NCBI GenBank assembly: GCA_002411515.1
Contig: DHTF01000064.1
Location: 13,143 to 51,487, forward strand
Direction: 5' to 3'
DNA: 38,345 nucleotides
DNA from: Proteiniphilum sp. UBA5267
GTDB lineage: Bacteria > Bacteroidota > Bacteroidia > Bacteroidales > Dysgonomonadaceae
Each line of letters starts with the position of its first letter. The stretch's first letter is position 1. The translations under genes and the position numbers were made by a program. Below the pieces are notes generated by a model that had not been told where the DNA came from, searched no databases, and saw only the letters and a program-made list of their open reading frames with translations. This document shows, piece by piece, positions 1 through 8,782 of this stretch.

Positions 1-100
1 CAAGTGAAGACAAATGAAGACAATTGAAGACAATTGAAGACAATTGAAGACAATTGAAGACAATTGAAGACAATTGAAGACAATTGAAGACAAATGAAGA
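1..100. repeat. 10-bp tandem repeat, ten units, cut by the window start
   Basis: Ten head-to-tail 10-bp units with consensus CAATTGAAGA. Units 3 to 9 are identical. Units 1, 2 and 10 differ by one base (CAAGTGAAGA or CAAATGAAGA), so the core is homogeneous and the edges have decayed. The array may extend beyond the window. Every plus frame meets TGA at least every 30 nt, while the minus strand has no stop, but no gene enters it because mnmE stops at 222. It lies about 120 bp downstream of the mnmE stop. There are no spacers, so it is not a CRISPR array. Function unknown. Confidence 0.95.
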
Positions 101-101
101 C

Positions 102-176
102 ATATTGACCAATATTTTCTTTCTTTAAAAATAAATAATGACTTTTACAGTAGCTTTTTAAGTTCTTGTTAACAAG
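102..176. other. two short palindromes between the tandem repeat and mnmE
   Basis: ATATTG and CAATAT, separated by 2 nt, form an inverted repeat at 102-115 that touches the edge of the tandem repeat. CTTGTTAACAAG at 165-176 is a perfect 12-bp palindrome. Neither is followed by a T-run on the minus strand good enough to call a terminator for mnmE. Both are short enough to occur by chance in AT-rich DNA. The remainder of 101-221 is AT-rich with no gene visible. Confidence 0.4.
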
Positions 177-221
177 CGCTCTTTGACATTTTGATATGTA
201 GTATTTCTTTTTCGTCTAAAA

Positions 222-1607
222 TTATTTACCGATACAAAACTTACTGAAGATATTGCCCAAAATTTCGTCGGTAGATATCTGACCAGTGATCTCGCCGAGG
301 TAGAACATGCACTCACGGATATCCTGGGAGAGAAAGTCGTGGGTAATGCCGATCTCAAGTCCTTCCTTCACACGACGGATGGCTTCTAGGGCGCTGTTGA
401 GCGAGGCATAATGACGCAGGTTGGTCACAATCACATCCCCCTCACCGATGGAAGGAATCGCTGCGGCCTCTACCAGCAGTTCCTGTAATTGATTGGTGTG
501 GTGGCGCTGCTTCGCGGAGATAAAGAGCCTGAGCGAATCGAGTTCTGGGAAGAGGGTATCAAAGTCGACACGCACGTCCTCAGAAACCAAATCGACCTTA
601 TTAAACAGCAGGATCACTTGTTTATCCTGCAGCGTGGGAAGGATGGAGGCAGCCAGAGCTTCAATCTGCGTGTGCGGAGTGGTCATGTCGATCATCCAGA
701 GGACAATGGCGGCCTGCTCAATCTTGCGAAAGGTGCGCTCGATGCCGAGTGTCTCAATGGCATCGGTAGTCTGCCGGATGCCGGCCGTATCGATAAAGCG
801 GAACGTCACACCCCCCATGTTCACCGTATCTTCAATCACGTCGCGTGTAGTGCCGTGTATGTCGCTAACAATGGCTTTCTCTTCGTTGAGAAGGAGGTTT
901 AGCAACGTGGACTTCCCGGCGTTGGTCTCACCGATGATGGCCACCGGAATGCCGCTCTTGATGGCATTCCCCAGCCTGAATGAATCGACAAGGGTCTGAA
1001 TCTCCTCTTCAATCTCATCGGTCAGCTCGTGTAGCTTCTCCCGGTTGGCAAACTCCACATCCTCCTCCGAGAAATCGAGTTCCAGCTCAATCAGGGAGAC
1101 AAACTGCAGCAGCTTATCGCGCAGCAGAGCCAACTTGCGGGCGAAACCGCCCCGCATCTGGTTCATGGCCACCCGATGTGATGCACGCGAGGAGGAGGCA
1201 ATGAGGTCGGCCACCGCCTCGGCCTGACTCAGGTCGAATTTACCATTCCGAAACGCTCGCCGCGTGAACTCCCCGGCCTGTGCCAGACGGGCTCCCTCAC
1301 TCAGGAGCAGCTCCATAAGGCGCTGCTGGATATAAACCGACCCGTGACAGGATATCTCCACGCTCTCCTCCCCCGTGAAAGAATGAGGGGCGTGAAAAAT
1401 GGTTACCAGCACTTCGTCGAGCAGTTCTTCACCTGCATGTATCTGTCCAAAGTGGACTGTGTTGGCCGATGCCTCCGTGAGATTTCTACCTGAAGGGGAA
1501 GTGAACACCCTGTCGGTAAGAACAATAGATCCTTCTCCGGATAAGCGAATCACGGCAATGGCACCCATGCCGGGCGGGGTGGATATGGCACAAATTATCT
1601 CTGACAT
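222..1607 (-). CDS. mnmE: tRNA uridine-5-carboxymethylaminomethyl(34) GTPase MnmE
   Basis: MnmE works with MnmG to install the (carboxymethyl)aminomethyl group on wobble uridine 34 of certain tRNAs. The 461-aa product is of normal family length. It opens with the formyl-THF-binding domain (ISTPPGMGAIAVIRLSG), followed by a helical domain into which a Ras-like G domain is inserted. G1 is GETNAGKST, G3 is DTAGIR and G4 is NKVD. It ends in CIGK, the conserved C-terminal motif whose Cys is needed for the modification. The ATG start leaves 20 nt to the upstream kinase-like gene, so the two are probably co-transcribed. No strong terminator is visible after the stop. Confidence 0.97.
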   Translation of the reverse strand: MSEIICAISTPPGMGAIAVIRLSGEGSIVLTDRVFTSPSGRNLTEASANTVHFGQIHAGEELLDEVLVTIFHAPHSFTGEESVEISCHGSVYIQQRLMELLLSEGARLAQAGEFTRRAFRNGKFDLSQAEAVADLIASSSRASHRVAMNQMRGGFARKLALLRDKLLQFVSLIELELDFSEEDVEFANREKLHELTDEIEEEIQTLVDSFRLGNAIKSGIPVAIIGETNAGKSTLLNLLLNEEKAIVSDIHGTTRDVIEDTVNMGGVTFRFIDTAGIRQTTDAIETLGIERTFRKIEQAAIVLWMIDMTTPHTQIEALAASILPTLQDKQVILLFNKVDLVSEDVRVDFDTLFPELDSLRLFISAKQRHHTNQLQELLVEAAAIPSIGEGDVIVTNLRHYASLNSALEAIRRVKEGLEIGITHDFLSQDIRECMFYLGEITGQISTDEILGNIFSKFCIGK

Positions 1608-1627
1608 AACTGCTGAATGAGCGGATA

Positions 1628-3304
1628 TTAATAGCGGAAGCTGCTTCCTCCCAAAAACTCTCGCAGCAACGAGGTGGGCGGCAGTTCCCGGTCGGTAATG
1701 TAATTGAAGTAACCCAAAAACTTGAGCAGCCGGTAAGCTTCGGAATACTCCGGAGCCGTGCGGGGCACCTGCAGCAGGATGGGTTCAGTATGGCGGCGTA
1801 TGGCAGCCAGCTCATAGATCATGGCCGAGTTGAACATCACATCGGCATTCTCCTGGAAAGGAAAGATCCATTTTTCTTCACCCCGGCGCACGCTGTCCCA
1901 GCGCGAGATGGTCTGCTCAGCCGAGTAACCGCGGTAACGGTAATCGCGCACAATACGTCGGATAAGCCGGTTATCGGAAGCAGGAATCCAGTTGTGGTCG
2001 TCGAGCGAGATCGTCGTCAGCGCCGACACGTAGACCTTAAAGACTTTTTCCGGCGGTATGTGTGCAGTCAGTTCAGGATTGAGACCATGTATTCCCTCTA
2101 CAATGAGGATGCTGTTGTCGGACATCTTCAGAAAATTCTTCTTGTACTCACGTTTTCCGGAGACAAAGTTATAAAAAGGAAGCTCCACCTCTTCACCTTG
2201 CATCAGCCGGATCATATGCTGTTCAAAAAGCTCCAGATCTAGTGCATAGAGTGATTCATAGTCTTTCTCCCCTTTTTCGTCGAGCGGTGTTTTGTCCCTT
2301 TCCACGAAATAATCATCGAGCGAAATGCCCACCGGCCGGAGCAGGTTCACTAGCAACTGTATCTCGAGTCGTTTGCGAAAAGTTGTTTTTCCGGAGGAAG
2401 AGGGACCGGATATGAGTACCACACGGACACCATCCTGAAACCGGTGGGTGATCTCCTCCGCTATCTCACCGATCTGCTTCGACTGGTAAGCTTCGGCTAC
2501 CTGAATGACTTCCGACATGCGATCTGCCAGCTTGGCACGATTCAAGTCACTCACATTGTCGAGTCGGCTAATTTTGAGAAATTTCAGGTGCTCCCGGTAA
2601 ACGTTCAACAGCTTCTCTTGATGCACCTCCGGTTCCAGTTCTACGGGATGCTCCCGGTTGGGTACCCGCAGCAGGAAGCCACCGTTGTGGGGCTGTATGT
2701 CGAAGAGGCGGATGTAACCTGTGGAGGGTGTGAGGCAACCGTAAAAATAATCGATGTATTCGTCCAGTTTCGAATAACGGGCATACAACATATCGGAAGT
2801 CTCGAGTAACCGGGCCTTATCCTCCATGCCGCGCTCCCGAAAGAGCTGTACCACCTTCGTGGTCTCCTCCTCCACCTGCACAAAGGGAATATCGGCCTCT
2901 ACGATCTCCCGCATCCTGTTCCGGATGGCATCGAGTTCCGGCTTTCCTACAGGCACATCAGACTCAATCTGGAAATAATATCCCTTCGATACGGCATGCT
3001 CGATGTACATCTCGGCGTTGGGAAGGAGGTCATCTACCGCCTTGGCAAGGATGAAACATAGCGAACGGACGTACGTACGCATAGCGGAAGAGTTACTTAG
3101 ATCGACAAACTCGATCGTCTTGGGACGATAAAGCCGGTAAGCAAGCGACTCGGTTTTGTTGTTTACCTTTGCATTGGTGATGAGATAGGGTGACTTCACT
3201 CCGAAAATGTCAATCAACGCTGTCAGGGGTATTCCTACTTCCACATCCTTCTCTTCTCCCGTGTTGATACATTTTACTTTTACCTTGTCGTAATTCATAT
3301 TCAT
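1628..3304 (-). CDS. nucleoside (uridine) kinase-like protein with N-terminal TGS/ThrRS-like region
   Basis: The 558-aa protein has an N-terminal TGS and threonyl-tRNA-synthetase-like second domain (about residues 1-200) and a C-terminal P-loop kinase domain resembling uridine kinase/phosphoribulokinase. Walker A is GPSSSGKTT (about residue 300), followed by SLDDYF, a typical uridine-kinase substrate segment, and IVEGIHGLNP. The family is widespread in Bacteroidetes and Firmicutes and is annotated as nucleoside kinase; the substrate has not been settled by this sequence. ATG codons at 3304 and 3298 are both possible starts. It lies upstream of mnmE with a 20-nt gap, and diverges from the phosphate transporter. 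Confidence 0.88.
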   Translation of the reverse strand: MNMNYDKVKVKCINTGEEKDVEVGIPLTALIDIFGVKSPYLITNAKVNNKTESLAYRLYRPKTIEFVDLSNSSAMRTYVRSLCFILAKAVDDLLPNAEMYIEHAVSKGYYFQIESDVPVGKPELDAIRNRMREIVEADIPFVQVEEETTKVVQLFRERGMEDKARLLETSDMLYARYSKLDEYIDYFYGCLTPSTGYIRLFDIQPHNGGFLLRVPNREHPVELEPEVHQEKLLNVYREHLKFLKISRLDNVSDLNRAKLADRMSEVIQVAEAYQSKQIGEIAEEITHRFQDGVRVVLISGPSSSGKTTFRKRLEIQLLVNLLRPVGISLDDYFVERDKTPLDEKGEKDYESLYALDLELFEQHMIRLMQGEEVELPFYNFVSGKREYKKNFLKMSDNSILIVEGIHGLNPELTAHIPPEKVFKVYVSALTTISLDDHNWIPASDNRLIRRIVRDYRYRGYSAEQTISRWDSVRRGEEKWIFPFQENADVMFNSAMIYELAAIRRHTEPILLQVPRTAPEYSEAYRLLKFLGYFNYITDRELPPTSLLREFLGGSSFRY

Positions 3305-3421
3305 CTTTTTTGGGAAGACGAATATACACTATTTTTTGCAGAGAGTGCCATTTTAGAAAAATGATACAGGTATAATTACCCGTTTTTTGCGCCAAAGACC
3401 TTCAATTTCGGTTATTTTTTT

Positions 3422-3429
3422 TAAGTTTG
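3422..3429 (+). promoter_or_regulatory. candidate -7 box of the Na/Pi transporter operon
   Basis: TAAGTTTG matches the Bacteroidetes -7 consensus TAnnTTTG and ends 27 nt before the ATG at 3457. No TTTG is visible at the expected -33 distance, so only half of the promoter is supported. Confidence 0.5.
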
Positions 3430-3456
3430 TGCACGCAATTATGAAATAATCTAAAA

Positions 3457-5268
3457 ATGGACTACGGTTTAATCGATTTCTTAAAACTGGTGGGCTCACT
3501 GGGCCTATTTCTCTACGGGATGAAAATCATGAGCGAGGGCTTGCAGAAGCTGGCCGGTAACAAGCTCAGAAACGTTTTGTCGGCCATGACAAAGAACCGC
3601 ATCATGGGCGTGCTGACGGGTGTGATGATCACTGCTCTGATACAATCATCCTCTGCAACCACCGTCATGGTGGTGAGTTTTGTCAATGCCGGGCTGTTGA
3701 GTCTGGTTCAATCGATTGGGGTGATTATGGGTGCCAATATCGGTACCACGGTTACGGCCTGGATTATCTCCTTTTTCGGCTTCGGTAAATTTTCGATCAG
3801 CGCGTTGGCCATTCCGCTTATGGGTATCGCGTTGCCGCTGATCTTCTCCTCCAAAAGCAGAAACAAATCTTTGGGTGAATTCATATTCGGATTCTCCTTC
3901 CTTTTTATGGGTCTCGATTTTTTGCAAAGCTCCATGCCCGACCTGCAAAACAACCCGGAGGTGCTCGCCTTTGTACAAAACTTCACCGGAATGGGGATCA
4001 TCTCCACACTCCTTTTTCTCTTGGTGGGTACAGTGCTCACCCTCATTGTGCAGTCCTCAAGCGCCACAGTAGCCCTCACGTTGATTATGGCGGCTAAAGG
4101 GTGGATCGACTTCCCCAGTGCAGCAGCCATGATACTGGGAGAGAACATTGGCACAACCATCACTGCCAACCTGGCCGCTATTCCCGCCAACATCTCGGCA
4201 AAAAGAGCTGCTTTCTCTCACCTCATGTTCAACGTGTTTGGCGTAGTATGGATACTACTGGTATTCAAACATTTTGTCCATTTAATAGATAACATCGTTC
4301 CAAGCTTTGCCGGTGTGCATCCTTCCGGGATCACCGAATTTATCACATCTCTCTCACCAGAAGTATACACCCAAATAACCACCCTGCCACAGTCGGAGCT
4401 CTCACCAGAGCTGGCTGCCCTGCAGGAAAAGTACCTCACTTACCAGTCGGCCACCTCCTACGGTCTGTCGCTCTTCCACACACTGTTCAACATATGCAAC
4501 GTCTCGCTGATGATCTGGTTCGTGAAGCTTTACGAAAAGATTTGTTTGAGAGTGATCAGACCGAAAAAAGGGGAAGAGGAGGACGAAGAGTTCATACTGC
4601 AGTATATATCTACCGGGATGGCATCGACCGATGAGCTCTCCATTCTACAGGCAGAGAAGGAGATGGAAGTGTATGCTCAACGCGTAAGGAAGATGAATGG
4701 TTTCGTGAAGAAGATGACCAACCTGAAGAATAGCGACAAGAAGTTTCTCAAGCTCTACAACCGGATTGAGAAATACGAGGATATCAGCGACCGGATGGAA
4801 GTGGAGATCGGTTCTTACCTCAGCAAGGTATCAGAGGGAAAATTGAGCAATCGCAGCAAGGAGCGGGTACGTTCCATCCTGCGGGCAGTGACCGAAATTG
4901 AAAGTATTGCCGACTCTGCCTGCAACATTGCACGCCATCTGAAGCGAAAAATGGAGGCCGAAACAGAGTTTGAAGAGGCCATACTCGAAAACATCAACTC
5001 CATGTATGAACTTACCGACAAGGCACTCGATAACATGCAGCAACTGCTGAAAAACAAAAAGATCACGGAAACCGATCTGGTCAACAGCAAACACATTGAA
5101 TCGGTCATCAACGAAAAACGGAATCAGTTGAAACGGGAAAATGTGGAAAACCTCAATCTGAAACTTTACTCCTATCAGAATGGCGTCTTCTACATCGATA
5201 TCATTTCGGAATGTGAACGCATGGGCGATTACATCATCAACGTGATTGAATCGCTCGAGAAGAATTAA
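3457..5268 (+). CDS. Na/Pi cotransporter family protein with PhoU-like C-terminus
   Basis: A 603-aa inner-membrane protein. Two inverted-topology Na_Pi_cotrans repeats are plain: each has QSSSAT (residues 63-68 and 199-204) followed by G-(A/E)-NIGTT (about 92-98 and 228-234). These are the signature elements of the NptA/YjbB-type Na+/phosphate symporter or phosphate exporter family. Hydrophobic segments run to about residue 370. From about residue 400 the chain is charged and helical, like PhoU. It has no neighbouring pst or pho genes. The direction of transport cannot be told from sequence. SUI1 follows after 12 nt, suggesting one transcript. Confidence 0.93.
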   Translation: MDYGLIDFLKLVGSLGLFLYGMKIMSEGLQKLAGNKLRNVLSAMTKNRIMGVLTGVMITALIQSSSATTVMVVSFVNAGLLSLVQSIGVIMGANIGTTVTAWIISFFGFGKFSISALAIPLMGIALPLIFSSKSRNKSLGEFIFGFSFLFMGLDFLQSSMPDLQNNPEVLAFVQNFTGMGIISTLLFLLVGTVLTLIVQSSSATVALTLIMAAKGWIDFPSAAAMILGENIGTTITANLAAIPANISAKRAAFSHLMFNVFGVVWILLVFKHFVHLIDNIVPSFAGVHPSGITEFITSLSPEVYTQITTLPQSELSPELAALQEKYLTYQSATSYGLSLFHTLFNICNVSLMIWFVKLYEKICLRVIRPKKGEEEDEEFILQYISTGMASTDELSILQAEKEMEVYAQRVRKMNGFVKKMTNLKNSDKKFLKLYNRIEKYEDISDRMEVEIGSYLSKVSEGKLSNRSKERVRSILRAVTEIESIADSACNIARHLKRKMEAETEFEEAILENINSMYELTDKALDNMQQLLKNKKITETDLVNSKHIESVINEKRNQLKRENVENLNLKLYSYQNGVFYIDIISECERMGDYIINVIESLEKN

Positions 5269-5280
5269 AATTAACAGGGT

Positions 5281-5619
5281 ATGAACGACTGGAAAAAAAG
5301 ACTCGATATCGTCTACTCCACCAATCCCGATTACCACTACAACAAAGAGGATGAAGGGGTAACCGACACGTTGCCCAAAGAGAAACAGTTGTTGCGGGTC
5401 AGCCTCGACAAACGGAACCGGAAAGGAAAGGCTGTGACGCTGATCACCGGTTTCGCAGGAACCGACGACGACCTGCAGGAGCTGGGCAAGCTACTGAAAA
5501 TGAAGTGCGGCGTGGGCGGATCGGCCAAAGAGGGTGAGATCATTGTACAGGGTGATCACCGTGCGAAGGTGTTGGATATTCTGCAAAAGGAGGGATATGC
5601 CAAATCACGTATCATCTGA
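5281..5619 (+). CDS. SUI1/eIF1-family translation factor (YciH-like)
   Basis: A 112-aa protein whose second half (about residues 45-110) is a SUI1 domain: K-GKAVTLITGF, followed by the conserved loop MKCGVGGSAKEGEIIVQGDH. Bacterial SUI1 proteins (YciH) are homologues of eukaryotic eIF1 and are linked to start-codon fidelity; the physiological role in Bacteroidetes is unclear. It starts with ATG 12 nt after the Na/Pi transporter gene, and its last 23 nt overlap the start of the helicase gene, which suggests translational coupling. Confidence 0.93.
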   Translation: MNDWKKRLDIVYSTNPDYHYNKEDEGVTDTLPKEKQLLRVSLDKRNRKGKAVTLITGFAGTDDDLQELGKLLKMKCGVGGSAKEGEIIVQGDHRAKVLDILQKEGYAKSRII

Positions 5620-8600
5620 GCGGAATCATCTCCATGTGATTAAAGCGTCTGCCGGATCGGGAAAGACACATCGACTGACAGGCGAGTACCTCCGTTTGCT
5701 CTTCTCGGCGCCACATCGCTACCGTCACATCCTGGCGGTTACCTTCACCAACAAGGCCACCGACGAAATGAAGTCGCGCATCGTGCAGGAGCTGTACCGC
5801 CTGGCTTCGGGTGACGGTACGGCTTACCTGCGTGAGCTGATGCAGGAGAACGCCATGGATGAGCGATCGGTACGCGCGCAGGCCAAAGAAATTCTGGAGA
5901 ATATATTGCACGACTACTCCTCCTTCTCCGTCAGCACCATCGACCGTTTCTTTCAACAGACCATGCGCGCCTTCACCCGGGAGATGGGTCTCTCGGGTGG
6001 ATACAACATTGAACTGGACGAGTCCTCCTACCTTATGGAGACTGTGGACCTGATGCTCTCGGAGCTGGGACAGCCCGAAAATAAACAACTTGCCGACTGG
6101 CTGCTGCTCTTTATGCAGCAGAACATCGAGGAGGGCAAGAGCTGGAAGATAAACCGCCAGGTGCTGGATCTGGCCGGACAGTTAACGAATGAGACCTACA
6201 AGTCGTTCTCCAGTGAAGAACAGGCTACAATTCACGACAAGGAATTTCTGTTGTCTTTTCAGAGAATACTCCGAAAGATTGTCCACGATTTTGAGGTGGA
6301 GGTGAAAGCAATCGGTGAAAAGGGAGTGAACCTGATGAATCGCTTCGGACTGCACTTTTCAGATTTCAGTGGTGGAAGCCGCTCCCCTTTCTCCCACTTC
6401 GTTAAATGGGCAAAGGGAGAAATGAAATCACCCACCGACACATTCATCAAGCTGGCCGATAATCCGGAGAAATGGGCCACTAAAGCCTCTCCTCCCGATA
6501 AGCGTTCGGCCATTGACTCGGCCTTTTCTGCAGGACTGAACGATGCAGTGAAAGAGGCGGCCTCTCATTTCGAGAATAACATCCATTACAACTCCGCGCA
6601 AAGCATTCTTCGTAATTTCTATACTCTTGGCATCCTCAACGACATCAAAAACAGACTCCGCAAGCTGCAACAGGAAAACAACACACTCTTTCTATCCGAC
6701 ACCACGGAGCTGCTGAATCAGATGATCGCCGGAACCGACTCTCCCTTCATTTACGAAAAGACCGGCACACGCATTGCTCATTACATGATGGATGAGTTTC
6801 AGGACACCTCGCGCATGCAGTGGCGCAATTTCAAACCACTCATTGGAGAGAGCATCGCTTCGGGTAACTTTAACCTCATTGTGGGTGATGTAAAGCAGAG
6901 CATCTTCCGCTTCAGGAACTCCGACTGGCGCCTGCTTGAGAAGCAGGTGAGCGACGACTTCCATGCGGACAACATCAGAGAACACCTCCTCGATACAAAC
7001 TGGCGCAGCGACAGCACCATCGTGCAGTTTAACAATGCCTTCTTTTCTCAGGCACCCACGATCCTGCAACAGGATTTTAATGACACCACGGAATCGGTCG
7101 ACACGCAAATTACCGATGCTTACCGCGATGCCTCTCAGCATGTTCCACAGCCAAAAACCGAGAGTGGCGGACAAGTGAGAATCACCTTCCTGAAGGAGGA
7201 GGAAGCTGCCGGAAGAAGTTGGAAAGAGAAGGTCCTGGAGCAGCTGCCTCACGAGATTGAGCAGCTGCAGGATCAGGGGTTCGCCTTGAAGGATATCGCC
7301 GTGGTGGTACGCGGAAATAAGGATGCGGCAGAGGTAGCCGAAAGGCTGCTTGCCTACAAGAAAAGCCATCCAGAGTCGTCCTACCGGTTCGATATCATCT
7401 CCAACGAAGCACTGCTTATCGGCAGCGCGCAAAGCGTGAGGACCGTGATCGCACTGATGCGCCATTTTCGCAATCCGGAAGACAAAACAAGGCGGATGAT
7501 AGCGGCCTATGAGTATGATAAGGCGATACAATACTCCCGGGAGGGGATATCGATTGATTTTCGGGATGAGGTAAAACAGCAGCTGAGCACACTTTCTTCG
7601 CTTCCCTTCTACGATATGGTGGAACGTTTGTTTGCGCTCTCTGCCGACTTGCTCAACCAACAGGAGCATGCCTACATCCAGGCTTTTCTAGATATCGCCC
7701 TGAAGTTCAGCAGCCGCAGCAACACCGATCTGGGGACATTCCTCGACTGGTGGGACGAAAAGGGTTGCAAGAAGGCACTCTTCTCGCCCGAAGGACAAGA
7801 TGCCATCCGGCTCATCACCATACACAAATCGAAGGGGCTGGGCTTTGGTGCGGTGATCATGCCCTTCGTAGATTGGAACACCGATCACAACATACGCCAC
7901 ACCAACATCATTTGGTGTAAACCAGATGTAGCACCCTTCGATCAGTTAAGTGTGGTTCCACTGAAGTATGGACCTGCTCTTGCAGATACCATTTTCAGAA
8001 AAGATTACCTGGAAGAAAAAAAATTCAATGCCATCGACAACCTGAACCTGCTGTACGTGGCTTTTACACGGGCTAAGCATCGACTGATCCTTTTCGCGCC
8101 TCAACCAAAAAAACCGGAAAAGATAAAGAGCGTAGCGGATCTGTTGTGGCGGAGCGTCATGGAAGATTCCATCCTGGCAGATCATGTGACTGAGGACGAG
8201 TCGGTATGTACCTTCATCTATGGCCTGCCGGCACAGCACAAGAGCGAAGAGAATCAGGGAGTGCAGGCTTATAAAACCAGTCACTGGCACTCTGTCCCAT
8301 TTGATGATCGGCTGAAACTACGCTTGAACTCCATCGGTTTTTTCAGCGACGAGGGGCGCCGTGATTATGGCAAAATGATGCACGACATCGTAAGCAACAT
8401 AGAAATCCTGGCCGATATTCCACAGGCTGTGGAGCAGAAGATATCTGCAGGGGAGCTCGGCGAAGAGGAGAAGGAGAAGATGATTTGCCAACTGACGGAG
8501 TATTTATCACTCCCCGTTGCCACCGACTGGTATTCCGGCAACTACAAAGTCTTGAATGAAACACAACTGCTGCATCCGGTCTCGGGCTTCAGTCGACCCG

Positions 8601-8782
8601 ACCGGGTGATGATCGGCCCCGAAGGGGTGATCGTAGTGGATTACAAGTTTGGCGATTCGGAAGACAACAAATATGTACGTCAGGTACGGTATTACATGAA
8701 ACAAATCAGGGAAATGGGGTACCAAAACGTGTCGGGTTACATCTTTTACGTGAAGCAGGCAAAGATTATACCGATTTCATAG
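5597..8782 (+). CDS. UvrD/AddA-type helicase with C-terminal RecB-like nuclease
   Basis: A 1061-aa superfamily 1A helicase of double-strand-break repair. Motif I is ASAGSGKT (K23), then TFTNKATDEMKSRI (Ia), MDEFQDTSRMQW (II), GDVKQSIFRFR (III), ITIHKSKGLGF (V) and NLLYVAFTRAKHRL (VI). About 45 residues before the C-terminus, VIVVDYKFG supplies the D-x-K of a RecB/AddA nuclease active site. I chose ATG 5597: the longer frame begins at a GTG deep inside SUI1, whereas 5597 follows GGAGG, although by only 3 nt, and leaves a normal N-terminus before motif I. No AddB-like gene lies next to it. Its stop overlaps the convergent 3' end of the next gene by 6 nt. Confidence 0.93.
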   Translation: MPNHVSSERNHLHVIKASAGSGKTHRLTGEYLRLLFSAPHRYRHILAVTFTNKATDEMKSRIVQELYRLASGDGTAYLRELMQENAMDERSVRAQAKEILENILHDYSSFSVSTIDRFFQQTMRAFTREMGLSGGYNIELDESSYLMETVDLMLSELGQPENKQLADWLLLFMQQNIEEGKSWKINRQVLDLAGQLTNETYKSFSSEEQATIHDKEFLLSFQRILRKIVHDFEVEVKAIGEKGVNLMNRFGLHFSDFSGGSRSPFSHFVKWAKGEMKSPTDTFIKLADNPEKWATKASPPDKRSAIDSAFSAGLNDAVKEAASHFENNIHYNSAQSILRNFYTLGILNDIKNRLRKLQQENNTLFLSDTTELLNQMIAGTDSPFIYEKTGTRIAHYMMDEFQDTSRMQWRNFKPLIGESIASGNFNLIVGDVKQSIFRFRNSDWRLLEKQVSDDFHADNIREHLLDTNWRSDSTIVQFNNAFFSQAPTILQQDFNDTTESVDTQITDAYRDASQHVPQPKTESGGQVRITFLKEEEAAGRSWKEKVLEQLPHEIEQLQDQGFALKDIAVVVRGNKDAAEVAERLLAYKKSHPESSYRFDIISNEALLIGSAQSVRTVIALMRHFRNPEDKTRRMIAAYEYDKAIQYSREGISIDFRDEVKQQLSTLSSLPFYDMVERLFALSADLLNQQEHAYIQAFLDIALKFSSRSNTDLGTFLDWWDEKGCKKALFSPEGQDAIRLITIHKSKGLGFGAVIMPFVDWNTDHNIRHTNIIWCKPDVAPFDQLSVVPLKYGPALADTIFRKDYLEEKKFNAIDNLNLLYVAFTRAKHRLILFAPQPKKPEKIKSVADLLWRSVMEDSILADHVTEDESVCTFIYGLPAQHKSEENQGVQAYKTSHWHSVPFDDRLKLRLNSIGFFSDEGRRDYGKMMHDIVSNIEILADIPQAVEQKISAGELGEEEKEKMICQLTEYLSLPVATDWYSGNYKVLNETQLLHPVSGFSRPDRVMIGPEGVIVVDYKFGDSEDNKYVRQVRYYMKQIREMGYQNVSGYIFYVKQAKIIPIS

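Noticed and set aside
1..100. CRISPR array
   Set aside because: Units are 10 bp and contiguous, with no spacers and no cas genes nearby.
5534..5596. Longer start of the helicase gene (GTG at 5534)
   Set aside because: It lies deep in SUI1 and adds a basic, Cys-rich stretch that looks like out-of-frame SUI1 sequence.
6692..7669. 325-codon open frame on the minus strand inside the helicase gene
   Set aside because: It is antisense to conserved helicase motifs and shows no recognisable domain; it is a shadow of the real gene.
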